Below are positions 34,184 through 44,599 of a stretch of 64,000 nucleotides of DNA, in pieces. The notes under the pieces are model-generated. The model did no database searches and was not told the origin of the DNA. It saw only the letters and a program-made list of their open reading frames with translations. The DNA lies in contig JAVGWX010000012.1 in assembly GCA_036924085.1 (NCBI GenBank), positions 33,868,119 to 33,932,118 on the forward strand. The letters are read 5' to 3'. Numbering within the stretch: the first letter of the stretch is position 1; each line of letters starts with the position of its first letter. The DNA is from Ariolimax columbianus. Taxonomy: Eukaryota; Mollusca; Gastropoda; Stylommatophora; Arionidae. A program made the translations under genes and the position numbers.

Positions 34184-34465
34184 AGGGGATTTCGTGGCGA
34201 AGTAGTTAAGCCTTCGGCCTCGTGATCAGATGGTGTGGTTCGACTCCGGACTCCGTCGTCTTTTTTCACGGGTGCTTGATGCGGAGTCCCCTGCATCTCG
34301 TAGTCGCCCCATAGACGTATTGTCCTTGACTTGCCACTGGGATCGGACGGCTCGAGGCAGAGAGTGAGGATAAAAAGTAGCGCAGTTAATCCTTACTAAA
34401 AATAGCGCTAGAAAAATTAATTATGCCATCATCGTCTGCGATGGACGGCGACCTTTGCCTTCATT
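34184..34465 (+). mobile_element. SINE family B, tRNA-derived, near full length
   Basis: GGGGATTTCGTGGCGAAGTA with GTTAAGCC (A box) and GTGTGGTTCGACTCCGG (B box), then the shared body (CATCTCGTAGTCGCCCCATA, AAAAAGTAGCGCAGTTAATC) to GACGGCGACCTTTGCCTTCA. It abuts the reverse transcriptase fragment at 33.8-34.2 kb. Confidence 0.82.
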
Positions 34466-34693
34466 TGCTAATGTAGGAAAGGTTGCGACGCATTGTATAA
34501 CGGGGCTGTCATATCTGGGTTTCCATTTTATTGGTGGTGTTTACTTCGCCACGTCTGTGGTTGTCCCGACACTACCTCCACAGAAGCAGGCTGTTGAACA
34601 GCAGTTCGTCAGTTTTCCTCTTCCAAGTTTAGTTACCACTTTTATGTGACTGGCTTCACGTACCTTGATATTTCTGGATGCCGAGAACCAGAC

Positions 34694-34850
34694 ACTTGCA
34701 ACTCGACCCTACTTTTGTTAGTAGAGCGCAAACGACTTGCAACTCGACCCTACCTTTGTTAGTAGAGCGCAAACGACTTGCAACTCGACTAAATTTCTGG
34801 TTGTAATGAACCAAGTACTTGTTCCTCGTCCCTACTTCTGTTAGTAGAAA
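34694..34850. repeat. 41-bp repeat, about 2.5 copies
   Basis: ACTTGCAACTCGACCCTACT with TTTGTTAGTAGAGCGCAAACG; starts at 34694 and 34735, with a partial third at 34776. A related TACTTCTGTTAGTAGA is at 34831. Confidence 0.85.
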
Positions 34851-35462
34851 CAGTTCCACAATGAAAAGACTAGAAAGCTGGATCTGCTGCTGATTGTAAC
34901 GTCCTTAACTATCGCTTATTTAGCTTATGTCTAAATCCGTCGCTGTCAGCACCCATCCCTGTTAATCACCTGACGTATATTCTTGCAGATGTTTGTGATG
35001 TACTGCAATGACTTCCAAATGTTATTTTTCCTTTCAAACGCAATTCTGGCTACATTCAGTCTAATATTCGTATCTATGTCTGTCCCAATGTATGTGTTAA
35101 CTGTTTCCCAAGTCTGTAAATGTGTGACATCGATTCAAGCATCAATTAATTTTGAGATAACATATAACTAACACAGTAAAATACCCTGTAAGACCCAAAT
35201 AGAAATATGTGGACGAATTTAGACAGGCATATTGACATATCCTGGGACGACTTTGTTCATGAAATTTACAAAATATATTTGTTGAGATAATTGGTTGTAT
35301 CGGTGGTGTAATTTGGTACATGTTAAGTTAATTTGAGAACATAATAATTTGGTTAATGATGTCAAATATTCGATAATTCGTGATTCGATGATTGGTGATT
35401 CGCATTATTCGAGATGAGAGTCAATAAATAACCTACATATTGATGTTAATAACAGAATAGTA
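34851..35462. other. No gene recognised; AT-rich
   Basis: 35330-35410 has loose repeats of GATTCGTGATTCGATGATTG. Confidence 0.4.
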
Positions 35463-35590
35463 AGTTTATTTCTTCTTCTTCGCCGTTGGTCATGAAAAGT
35501 CCCCCGCTTGTGACGTTGAGCCGTAATGTGCAGCGAGGCAGCGATATTGGCATGTTTCAGCAAGACACATCCGATTACCGTACAACGCAG
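35463..35590 (-). mobile_element. F-I dispersed element, decayed 3' end with GAA tail
   Basis: TTTCTTCTTCTTCGCCGTTG (tail) and, further along, CAGCGATATTGGCATGTTTC with AGCAAGACACATCCGATT (core). Confidence 0.5.
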
Positions 35591-35694
35591 TATTTTTGGA
35601 ACCGAGCTCTACACTTAATAAAATATCTCTCCATCCTTAATAAAAAAAAACCTTCACTAAAAGTACTCAATATCAGAATCATGGTATTCAATCA

Positions 35695-36085
35695 GGCATG
35701 TGTAGCCTGATGCCAGGTAGCCAAATGTTGAGTAAACTCATTTCGCCCTTTTGGCTTGGTGTACCATGTTGGACCCAATTTCTCCATTATGCAATCTCTC
35801 CACCTCACCCTCGGACGCCCGCGAGGTCAACTAAAGTTGTATGGCCACTCTATGACTGTTGTACACCCGCGACATCTATGATGTCAGAGAAGGAAGTTCG
35901 ACGTCCGATCTCTGTGTTGGGGATTTGGTCTCGAATGGAGATCTTCAATATTTTTCTCCCCATCGTTCATTGGGCAACGCGTGATCTATCTGCATCAGTT
36001 TCCCGTAGATTTCACACCTCGCAGCCATGTACCATGGCTGGAATCACCACACTGTTGAAGGTGTGAGCCCTAGCGTTGACGTGTC
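35695..36085 (-). mobile_element. Decayed C-terminus of a non-LTR reverse transcriptase
   Basis: The minus strand, with frameshifts, gives IPAMVHGCEV (cf. LTYGCE), MGRKILKISIRDQIPNTEIG and RRTSFSDIID, then RGRPRVRWRDCIMEKLGP. The order M.R..L.ISLRDxIxNxEIRRRT..TDII...RGRP.VRW is characteristic of the tail of endonuclease-reverse transcriptases. The open frame on the + strand across this region (35698-36066) is a shadow. Confidence 0.75.
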
Positions 36086-36392
36086 TCATATGTTGCAATA
36101 AAAGAACTATATTCTGTTAATAAAAGACCTCCTCCCGCCCCTTAATAAAAATAACTCTCCACTCTAAACAAACCAAGTGTGGTTAAAAAAAAAGATTGGA
36201 CCTCGGGCCGACAACTCCTCCGGAAGCAGCTGAAAGCTGGAAGAAAACCCATCCCCATTTCATGTTGAAAAAAGAGCGGATTATGAGGGTTGTGGTTGAG
36301 GCAAGCAACCCATTTTAGAAGAAACTCCCATAAGACAAAGATACAACCTATACAGCATAAAGTATAGGAGTAGAAGTAACTAATTAACGATT
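36086..36392. other. No gene recognised
   Basis: Nothing supportable. Confidence 0.35.
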
Positions 36393-36520
36393 AGTGCCCC
36401 TAGAGACCTTCATGTTAGTGTCCCTAGAGACCTTCATGTTAGTGCCCCTAGAGACCTTCATGTTAGTGCCCCTAGAGACCTTCATGTTAGTGTCCCTAGA
36501 GACCTTCATGTTAGTGTCTC
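36393..36520. repeat. 24-bp repeat, about 5 copies
   Basis: CCTAGAGACCTTCATGTTAG with TGYC; starts 24 bases apart. Confidence 0.92.
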
Positions 36521-36654
36521 ATTGTCGAACGGACTTGTGAGTTGCTGAGACTCAACATTTCTAACTTAACTTAATGTCTTTATACTGGTTTAGAAGACTA
36601 TGTAGACTCTATATTACCTTGCTCTAAAAGCTATGCGCATCCAATTTATTCTTA

Positions 36655-37251
36655 CATGCATTAAATCTCCCTGCATCTACTATTTCGTGGCAATGCATTC
36701 CAAGCATTCACCACTCTCTGACTAAATAAATATTTCCTAATATTTAATCTGGACCTTTCTTTAGTTAATTTGTACCTATGCCCTCTTATTCTTGTAGGTG
36801 GTTGTATTTTGAAAAACTTTTTATAGTCTAATTTATCCGTTCCTTTGATTTTCTTATAAAGCTGTATTAAGTCACCTCGAATTATTCTCTTTTCTAGACA
36901 CTGTAGGCCGGTTTTTCTTATTCTGTCCTCATAACTGTAATTTTGGAATCTCACTATCAGCTTTGTCGCTCTTTTTTTTGTATCCTTTCCAACATGTTTA
37001 TATCCCCTCTATGGGGACGGCGTGGCCTAGTGGTTAAGTGGCACGGCTCACAACCAGAAGGTGCTGGGTTCGGTCCCCATCACAGCACCGGCCGTTACCC
37101 CGGGGAAGCAAACCCTTAGAAAATGCAGGAGGAAGCAGACCCTTACATAAAATGCATGCTGAAGTCGGATGCACTGGGCCGACAGGCGCAAAAATAAAAA
37201 CCACAGTGTAACGCACACACGCCATGGGGAATAGATAAATAAGGCGAACGC

Positions 37252-37282
<31 letters not shown>

Positions 37283-38760
37283 TCCCTCTATGATAAGGAC
37301 TCTACACCTGTACACAGTACTTCAATCTAGGTCTAACTAATGCTTTATACAGTTTGACTATCACTTCCTTGCTCCTATGTTTAATATTTCTTTTTAACAT
37401 ATGGAAAATTGCATTTGCCTTTTTCACTGCTACCTGAACTTGCTCACTCACCTTACCTGTATGATCTATTATAAACCCTAGGTCCCTTTTCTTTTCTATA
37501 TTTCTAATATTGTTCTCTCCCATTCTGTAATTATGTTCCATATTGGATCTACCCATGTGGATGACTGTACATTTATCTACATTGAACTCCGTTTGCCAGC
37601 TTACAGACCATTTCTCGAATTTTATCTAAATCCGACATCAATATATTTACTTCTACTTTAGATGAGGCACTACTGCACAGTTTTATTTCATCAGCAAATT
37701 TTGCAATAATGGATCTCATACCAATGTCCAAATCGTTTATATCAAGAATAAAATTGGTCCCAAAGCCGAGCCCTGTGGCACACCACTTTTCACTTCACTC
37801 CACTCAGAGTACTCCTTATTTATGCCCACCCTCTGCCTTCTTCCCGTTAACCAATTTTCAATCCACTTGACAACTTCCCCACCCATTCACCAGTGAATTC
37901 AACTTTCTAAATAATCTTTAATGAGGTATTCTATCAAAGGCCTTTGCAAAATCAAAATAAATAACATCCACTGGCTGTCCATTTCTATCATTTTAGTAAC
38001 CTCCTCCATGAATTCTAATAGATTTGGTAAACATGATCTCCCTCTAGTAAACCCATGCTGACTATTTCTGACTAGATTAAACTTGTCTAAATGCATTACC
38101 ATGTTTTCTTCGGTTATTGACTTTAGCAATTTACAGACTATGCTCGTTAAACTCACCGGTCTATAATTCGCGGGATCTTATTTTTTGCCCTTCTTGAATA
38201 AGAGAATCACTCCTGCATCATTCCAATGCTGTGAAACAATCCCTTTGCAAGTGATTGAGAACATAATATAGCCAACGGTTTCACTAGTTAGTCTCTAATT
38301 TCAAACAGCAATTTTGGGTGAATACCATCTTGACCTGGGCATTTATCAACTTTCAAACCCTCCAATTTTTTGAAAACCATTTCCTCTGTAATTGATCTTA
38401 ATCCCACCGTATCCATGTCTCTTGGAAAAAATTATAGGCTCTGGGATCTTGGAGCAGTCCTCTTTTGTGTAGAATGTGACAAAGTACTGATTGAGTAGAT
38501 TAGCTGCCTTCCTATTGTCACTAATTATTATTCCTGTGCTGTCTATGAGAGGGCCTACTTTGTCTTTCGTTAATTGTTTTTTCTGACATAAGAAAAGAAG
38601 CTTTTACTATCAGTCTTGATCCTCTGAGCAAGTTTTTTTTCCAAATATTTTTTGCTGTTTTATTCACTTTCTGAGCTATATTCTGCTTGTTCAAATATTT
38701 TTAATGTTTTTTTTTTGGTTTACCTGCCTGTATATATTTTTTCATGCTTTATTTTTCGTT
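36655..38760 (-). mobile_element. CR1-like non-LTR retrotransposon, reverse transcriptase domain, interrupted by SINE A
   Basis: Read on the minus strand from about 38700 to 36655. A linker (RLIVKASFLMSEK-like) leads to KCPGQDGIHPKLLFEI and then SLTSIVCKLLKSITEENMV, RNSQHGFTRGRSCLPNLLEF, SGVPQGSALGPILFLI, KFADEIKL, KKRDLGFIIDHTGKVSEQV and LYKALVRPRLKYCVQV. After the SINE come QNYSYEDRIRKTGLQCLEKR, RGHRYKLTKERSRLNIRKYL and FSQRVVNAWNALP. These are the fingers, palm, thumb and C-terminal landmarks of CR1/L2/Rex1-type elements. The usual FADD catalytic box reads FADE here and several frameshifts exist, so the copy is dead. No endonuclease is seen. Confidence 0.9.
37013..37280 (+). mobile_element. 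SINE family A, full length, with poly-A tail
   Basis: Starts GGGGACGGCGTGGCCTAGTG (A box TGGCCTAGTGG), B box GGTTCGGTCCC at about 37068-37078, then CACAGCACCGGCCGTTACCC, GCTGAAGTCGGATGCACTGG, GCCGACAGGCGCAAAAATAA and a run of about 27 A. It is flanked by CCCTCTATG at 37005-37013 and 37284-37292, a target-site duplication. It splits the CR1-like reverse transcriptase between LKYCVQV and the next conserved block. Confidence 0.93.
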
Positions 38761-39261
38761 CTTCTACATTTCGTTTAAAGACAATGAAGATCATTGCCGT
38801 CCGAGCGCGCGCCTGAGTGTTCCTCAATAGATTGGCTACTACCTCCGAATGGTCCGGGATAAATAAAATAGGGCAACTCTTTCCATCTGTGAAGATTCAG
38901 ACCGGTTACTATGGAAGGTTGTGGAGGGAACTAGCAGCATCATCATGTACAAACCATTGCTTCTGTTCTTCTTGGCAGTCTGACAAGGAGGTGTGGGATC
39001 GAAGTGATCTCCATAGCAGTGATCGACACGCAGATGAAACCAAGTACATCACAACCGCCTTGAGGACCCCGATCCACCGTTCATCGGCACGCTCGGGATG
39101 GGAGGAAAGTTACTGCAACCCACCACTATACGTCCTTCACAGGGCGCACAAAATAGTAAACATTGTTAGGATTCACAAGAACCGGAAATCATTGGATTCA
39201 TCATTCCTTGAAAGCTGGTTAATGGGAAACAAATACATCTTTGGACGAGTACTCTCCTCTT
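38761..39261. other. No gene recognised
   Basis: A 180-residue frame (38817-39359, +) has no domain I recognise and runs into the F-I element at its 3' end, so it is not called as a gene. Confidence 0.4.
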
Positions 39262-39420
39262 CTGCTGCGTTCGTTCTCTATCTCCTGAAAACAAGTCCTG
39301 AACAGGGCTTTGCAAGTAGGAGGATGTCGTCCGGAGAACGGAAGGCGTTGTGTCGCTAGTTTACAGCTTAGCCGCGATATTTGAACCTTTCGGTCCGACA
39401 CATCCGTCTTTGGGAACGGA
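39262..39420 (-). mobile_element. F-I dispersed element, 3' half, well preserved
   Basis: On the minus strand: AAAGACGGATGTGTCGGACC, GAAAGGTTCAAATATCGCGG, CGACACAACGCCTTCCGTTC, CTGTTCAGGACTTG and GAGAACGAACGCAGCAG. Closest to the copy at 3218-3372. Confidence 0.8.
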
Positions 39421-39454
39421 CCAGTACTCTAATATCTGGGATGGCAGGTAAAGG

Positions 39455-39975
39455 ATGGGGGTGGGGGTCGTGGTGATGGTAGTGATGGGAGTGGGGATGG
39501 GGTCGTGGTGATGGGAGTGGGGATGGGGGTCGTGGTGATAGGAGTAATGGGAGTGGGGATGGGGTCGTGGTGATGGGACTGGGGATGGGGGTCGTGGTGA
39601 TAGGAGTGATGGGAGTGGGGATGGGGGTCGTGGTGATGGTAGTGATGGGAGTGGGGAAAGGAGTGGGGATGGGGGTCGTGGTGATGGTAGTGATGGGAGT
39701 GGGGATGGGGGTCATGGTGATAGGAGTGATGGGAGTGGGGATGGGGGTCGTGGTGATAGGAGTGATGGGAGTGGGGATGGGGGTCGTGGTGATGGTAGTG
39801 ATGGGAGTGGGGATGAGGATCGTGGTGATGGTAGTGATGGGAGTGGGGATGGGGGTCGTGGTGATGGTAGTATGGGAGTAGGGATGGGGGTCGTGGTGAT
39901 GGTTGTGATGGGAGTGGGGATGGGGGTCGTAGTTATCGGAGTGGGGATTGTGATGATAGTGATTATGGTGATGGT
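39455..39975. repeat. G-rich 36-bp array, about 14 copies, just upstream of the Sp exon
   Basis: Unit GGTGATGGTAGTGATGGGAG with TGGGGATGGGGGTCGT, with shortened variants. The + strand carries many GGG and GGGG runs separated by short loops, so G-quadruplex formation is plausible. The last copies decay to GATGATAGTGATTATGG by about 39975, some 90 bases before the Sp splice acceptor. Confidence 0.95.
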
Positions 39976-40063
39976 GACGCTAAGTCTGTATACATGTAGT
40001 GTGCACCATATGTTCCATTTGTAAAGTTAATACCATTCGTTATCCCTTATTTCATTCATTAAG

Positions 40064-40964
40064 GATCACCAGGCTTTTGGTGGAACTCCCTTGGCTATGC
40101 TCGCAGCCCAGTGCAGCAAAATCACAAGCAAGTCTCCGCCACCTCTTGCCGAGGCAACTGTCGGAAAATCATTCATGCCGTGGAAAAAGCAACATCCCCA
40201 CACGCCATCGCCTGGATCTCTGCATCACCATATCACACAACAACGGATGGGAGGATTGAACCATGCGTCTCTGCAAATGTCAGGCAATCTATCTTACCCA
40301 AGAACATCAATGGTAGCTTCAAATCCACACTCTGCATATTCAAATGACCTTCTGTACCCAGGGTCTGGTTCCGGTGCTCATGTATCACCTCAGACCTCAG
40401 ATCTGTCACAGACATCTCTGCTTCAGAGGATGCATGGCGAAAACGGAATTAGTGGTTCAGGATTTGGATCAATGTATTCCAGAGTTCCCTCAATGCCTAG
40501 TACGTACGATCCACCTTGGCCGTTCTCGAACATTCCTACAACACACCCAGGGGCAACACATGGACTTAAACACAGCGACATGTCTCATTCTGTGAACAGT
40601 GGCGGAGCGACTTGGTGGGAGGTTCATCCAGCCACAAACATGCACTCAGCAAGCAGCAACTGGCTGTCCGACTCGCCCACTTTTCACGGCCAAATTGCAG
40701 CATCGTACCCTGCCCCGGACTATCATATAACACATCCTTTGGCCTCGAACCCTGCCCTTTTATCCTCACAGCAGCATCTCTTGCAGGACACGTATAAGTC
40801 TATGTTGCAACCATCGCAGGCAGATTTGAATATGAACACTGGTCCAGTCTCACCATTCCTCCCTCGACCACAACTACCTGGGCTGACAGGTTCTAGAAAT
40901 TCACGTCGCTACACGGGAAGAGCAACATGTGACTGCCCCAATTGTCACGAAATTGATAGATTAG
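40064..40964 (+). CDS. Sp6-9 family (Sp8/Sp9-like) transcription factor, exon with Sp box and Buttonhead box
   Basis: Nuclear sequence-specific transcription factor of the Sp group, whose Sp6-9 branch acts in appendage and neural patterning in other animals. Numbering residues from 40064, the exon encodes the Sp box (TPLAMLAAQC, 8-17), a SFMPWKK motif comparable to FHPWKR of Sp8/9, and a Ser/Pro/His-rich region. It then has TWWEVHPA, comparable to SWWDV of vertebrate Sp8, and the Buttonhead box ending RRYTGRATCDCPNC and HEIDRLG (281-301). There is no start codon before the Sp box. The exon follows a pyrimidine tract and acceptor CATTAAG; a second in-frame acceptor (CACCAG) would start it at 40073. 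It ends TTAG|GTAAGT with the first base of a Gly codon. In vertebrates a short upstream exon supplies the first residues; I could not find it here. The family call is firm; the member (Sp8 vs Sp9 vs single Sp6-9) is inferred. Confidence 0.95.
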
Positions 40965-41137
40965 GTAAGTTGTATACTATTGTAGATATAATCAACAATA
41001 TCGCAATCTGCAGATTATATCAGTTCTTATTTGTGTTTGTATTATCATCATAATTATCATCATAACCACCACCAGCACCAATACTATTGTCATCATCACT
41101 GCTGTCATCAACACTACCACCATCATCACCACCGTCA

Positions 41138-41275
41138 GATATATATTTTTTTAGTCAAAGCGTGGTGAATGCTTGGAATGCATTGCCACAGGAAGTAGTG
41201 GAGGCAGGGACAATTAATGCGTTTAAGAATACATTTTCTGAGTTTTCTGATGTTTGGTGGTTCCTGTTCGGGTTA
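41138..41275 (+). mobile_element. CR1-like element, extreme C-terminal fragment
   Basis: Encodes DIYFFSQSVVNAWNALPQEV then VEAGTINAFKNTFSEF, the same C-terminal block as the 36.7-38.8-kb element (YLFSQRVVNAWNALP). Opposite orientation, strongly 5' truncated. Confidence 0.85.
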
Positions 41276-41454
41276 TAATTCATAACTCCTTCACCAGGTG
41301 GTATCAGGGACTTTGTTCTGTGGAGTTCGGCATTCCACTTGGCTACACATCAGAGTTTGGTCCAGGTTATCACAAATGAAGGACCTTCCTTCTCGGCCTT
41401 CCTCCTGCCCGCTCCTCCCTCTGTAGGAGGTTACACGATACCTCTCTCAACTTC

Positions 41455-41530
41455 GTATTCTCAGCACAGCAAAGGTGACGTATTCTCAGCACAGCAAAGG
41501 TGACGTATTCTCAGCACAGCAAATGTGACC
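41455..41530. repeat. 25-bp repeat, 3 copies
   Basis: GTATTCTCAGCACAGCAAAG with GTGAC, starting at about 41455, 41480 and 41505. Confidence 0.9.
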
Positions 41531-42059
41531 AAAAGGTGGACATAATATAGAGGACTCGGCGGCGGGACATGGAAAAAAAACGGCGTTTGACACGGACAGA
41601 CACGGAAACCCTAACACAAACATCGGTCTAATACACTCTTCGAGGCCGTCATCCCGAGGCAGTGGAGTACTCGGCTTCACCTGGGGAGTCTGAATGGGCT
41701 TCGGTCGACACGCTTCGTATGAACACAGCCTCAGCAGCTAGACATTGTAGTGGTCGATCGACACAACGGGTCACGATTCTTAGAATTATTAGAGCCATTG
41801 TCGTCATTATCACCCACCTTCGTCTGTATATTAGGTTAGTTATTGAATTATTTGTATATCATTGTTATCAACAACATCATCATAATTACAAACAAGACAA
41901 TCATCACCAACACCTTCTCATCGCCAACAACACAGTCATTATCAACAACTCAATCATCATCAACATCATTATTAACACCATCTTCATCACAATAACACTT
42001 TCATTACCAACACCATCTTCCTCACCATTATCATCTTCATCATCAACACCCCAAGAAGC

Positions 42060-42610
42060 CCCTGTCCCTTGAAGTCACGTTCTCCTGAAGTCACATCCCC
42101 TTAAAGTCACATCACCTTGAAGTTATGTCCTCTTGAAGCCACTATCACGGGAAGTCACGCTCCTTTGAATTCCCGTTCCGTTGAGGCCATGTCCACTTGA
42201 TGCAACTTCCCCTAGAAGTAAAGTATTTCAAATAGGAAACATTGTTAGGTCTCCTTCACGCTGTGGATTTTTGAAGTTAAGCTCCTTTGAATTCATGTCC
42301 CCTTGAAGTCACGTTCCCTGGAAGTTATTTCCTTTGAAAGCCACTTCCCCTTGAAGTCACGTTCCCTTGAAGTCACGTCCACTTGAAGTCCCGTCATCTG
42401 CAAGTCACGTCCCCTTGAAGTCATGTTCCCTTGAAGTCACGTCCTCCTGAAGTCACGTCACCTTGAAGTCATGTCCCCTTGAAGTAACGTCCCCTTGAAG
42501 TTACTATCCCATTGAAGCCACTTCCGGTCCCCTTGAAGCCACTACCCATTGACGCCACTTCCCATGGAGACAAGCTCCCTTGAAACCACTTCCCCTTGAA
42601 GCCATGTCCT
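42060..42610. repeat. 16-bp degenerate array
   Basis: GTCACGTCCCCTTGAA with many substitutions (GTCATGTTCCCTTGAA, GCCACTTCCCCTTGAA); roughly 30 copies. A non-repeat segment at about 42210-42270 interrupts it, and part of that (TATTTCAAATAGGAAACATT) recurs at 43557-43576. Confidence 0.88.
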
Positions 42611-42709
42611 CCATCATTTCTATTCACCTTATACCTTCTGTTACGCATGCAACACAGAACTGATTCATGTATTAAATTTCTTTATCTTCGTCACCTGTTC
42701 TCAAGAGAA

Positions 42710-43262
42710 GTCTTCTTCTTCTTCTTGTTCACCTCTCAAGATTAGTATTCTCCTTTTCGTTCGCCTCTCAAGAGAAGTCTTCTTCTTCTTCTCGTTCACC
42801 TCTCAAGAGTAGTATTCTCCTTTTCGTTCGCCTCTCAAGAGAAGTATTCTTCTTCTCGTTCGCCTCTCAAGAGAAGTATTCTTCTTCTCGTTCGCCTCTC
42901 AAGAGTAGTATTCTCCTTTTCGTTCGCCTCTCAAGAGAAGTATTCTTCTTCTCGTTCGCCTCTCAAGAGAAGTATTCTTCTTCTCGTTCGCCTCTCAAGA
43001 GTAGTATTCTCCTTTTCGTTCGCCTCTCAAGAGAAGTATTCTTCTTCTCGTTCGCCTCTCAAGAGAAGTATTCTTCTTCTCGTTCGCCTCTCAAGAGAAG
43101 AATTCTTCTTCTCGTTCGCCTCTCAAGAGAAGTATTCTTCTTCTCGTTCGCCTCTCAAGAGTAGTATTCTCCTTTTCGTTCACCTCTCAAGAGAAGTATT
43201 CTTCTTCCTCTTGTTCGCCTCTCAAGAGAAGTATTCTTCTTCTTGTTCGCCTCTCAAGAGAA
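42710..43262. repeat. 32-bp minisatellite, about 17 copies
   Basis: CTCTCAAGAGAAGTATTCTT with CTTCTCGTTCGC. A variant (GAGTAGTATTCTCCTTTTCG) recurs every three units between about 42800 and 43180, giving a 96-bp higher-order repeat. Confidence 0.95.
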
Positions 43263-43918
43263 ATGAAACCACGTTCTAGTTACATCGGAGACTACCGAAA
43301 AACATGGAGGTCTCCTGTACCCAGTGTGCACGTAGTAGAACCCTTGACAGTATCAAATCGAAAAGAGCCTCAGTCTGTTAGTCGTTGTCAGAGCAGAATT
43401 GTAGATAGATAATGAAGTTCCTACCCAACACGTCCCATGTCTTTCCCCGGGATATGTAACCAGCAGGATGTAAAATCGTAAAATTTAAGTCCTGCAGATA
43501 GCTTCAGCTACCTGGCAGCAGGCGTACACTTGCCTGTATGAGTACCATGATTTCAAGTATTTCAAACAGGAAACATTGTTAGGTTTCTTCTACGCTGTTG
43601 AATTTATTTCTACGGTCTCTTTTCTAGCTATTCATCACACGATCCGGCGTATAGAACCTTTTGCTACAGCTGGCTTGTATCAGGAAGCCTGCGCCAAAGC
43701 GCTTTGTGTGCTCTTGCAGTAGTGGTTTCAATAGAATTTTGCTTAACATGGTGAGTTTTTTAACTCCATGCACAACTCTCTTTAGTCGCCATTATCTACG
43801 TGTATTGAGGTGCAGTGATCATATTTCCTTCCCACTGAGGGACATTATAAATTTCCATCGCTCCTCCGGAATGCAAATATTGAAGTTTCTTCAATGTTAT
43901 TTCACCTATTTATTCCAG

Positions 43919-44075
43919 GTCCTGCCGGTGAACATCTCCGCAAAAGGAACATCCACTCGTGCCACATTCCCGGCTGCGGCAAAGTTTACAACAAAACATC
44001 TCACTTGAAGGCACATCTTCGATGGCACACAGGAGAAAGACCGTTTGTCTGTAACTGGCTTTTCTGTGCAAAAAG
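43919..44075 (+). CDS. Sp6-9 family transcription factor, exon with zinc finger 1 and start of finger 2
   Basis: Continues the Gly codon from the previous exon (G|GT), then [14 protein letters not shown] and the first C2H2 finger, residues 315-337: [20 protein letters not shown] then RWH (zinc ligands C315, C320, H333, H337). The linker TGERPF leads to the first half of finger 2, [10 protein letters not shown] (C345, C350). The usual family residue is Gly in CGKR; here it is Ala (codon GCA). The donor is AAAAG|GTAAAC, leaving an Arg codon AG|G split in phase 2. The TSHLK contact helix is intact. The acceptor is TATTCCAG. Confidence 0.97.
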
Positions 44076-44599
44076 GTAAACTTTTTTTTCTCGATTAATC
44101 GTATCTCCCGCATCATTAGTTTTTTTCGTCTTGTCAGACTATAGTAATTGTGCTATTAGCACAAAGCCCGAGCAGAAAAATAGAGAACATGTGTTGCCCA
44201 TCCAGTACGGTTCCTCTCTCGGTCTGCCTTGTTTACTCCAAGAGAAAGGTGATGCCAATACATTTGGAACAAGGCAAGCTGCAGAAACATCCGGATCAGC
44301 AGAGCAATGCTCTATCCGTTTAACCTGTCGGGGCTTCACTCTTATACCACCCGCCAAACTAGGCTAAGAGCCTGGTCTGCCCTGCCCCAACACTCAGCTG
44401 AGGTTGTCTTTCCTCGCTCTAGGATAAGAGATTGTATCCTCTTGCGTGTGCTCCTTCGCACATCGTCGGTTGTCAGGTTTGGTAGACACTGACCAACTTT
44501 CAGAGTTATTAGAAAACAGATTGCACAGCCATATCTGACAAAACCCGACAAGATCGCCAGTATCTTATCTGCAAGATTTCAGATGGTTTGAAATTAGAG

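Larger units (their letters stand above)
40965..43918 (+). other. Sp intron 1 (2954 bp)
   Basis: GTAAGT donor and TATTCCAG acceptor. Contents: CAT/ATC-rich low complexity (41053-41135 and 41850-42050), a CR1 tail, and three arrays at 41.46, 42.06 and 42.71 kb. 41535-41850 and 43263-43900 show no recognised feature. Confidence 0.9.

Noticed and set aside
35698..36066. 122-residue protein on the + strand
   Set aside because: The minus strand encodes a recognisable reverse transcriptase C-terminus, so the + frame is a shadow.
43440..43560. Reverse transcriptase fragment (SYLAAGV-like)
   Set aside because: Only a few residues match and no neighbouring motif supports it.
44240..44360. tRNA-like head on the minus strand (CGGATAGAGC)
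   Set aside because: Too weak; no B box at the expected distance.
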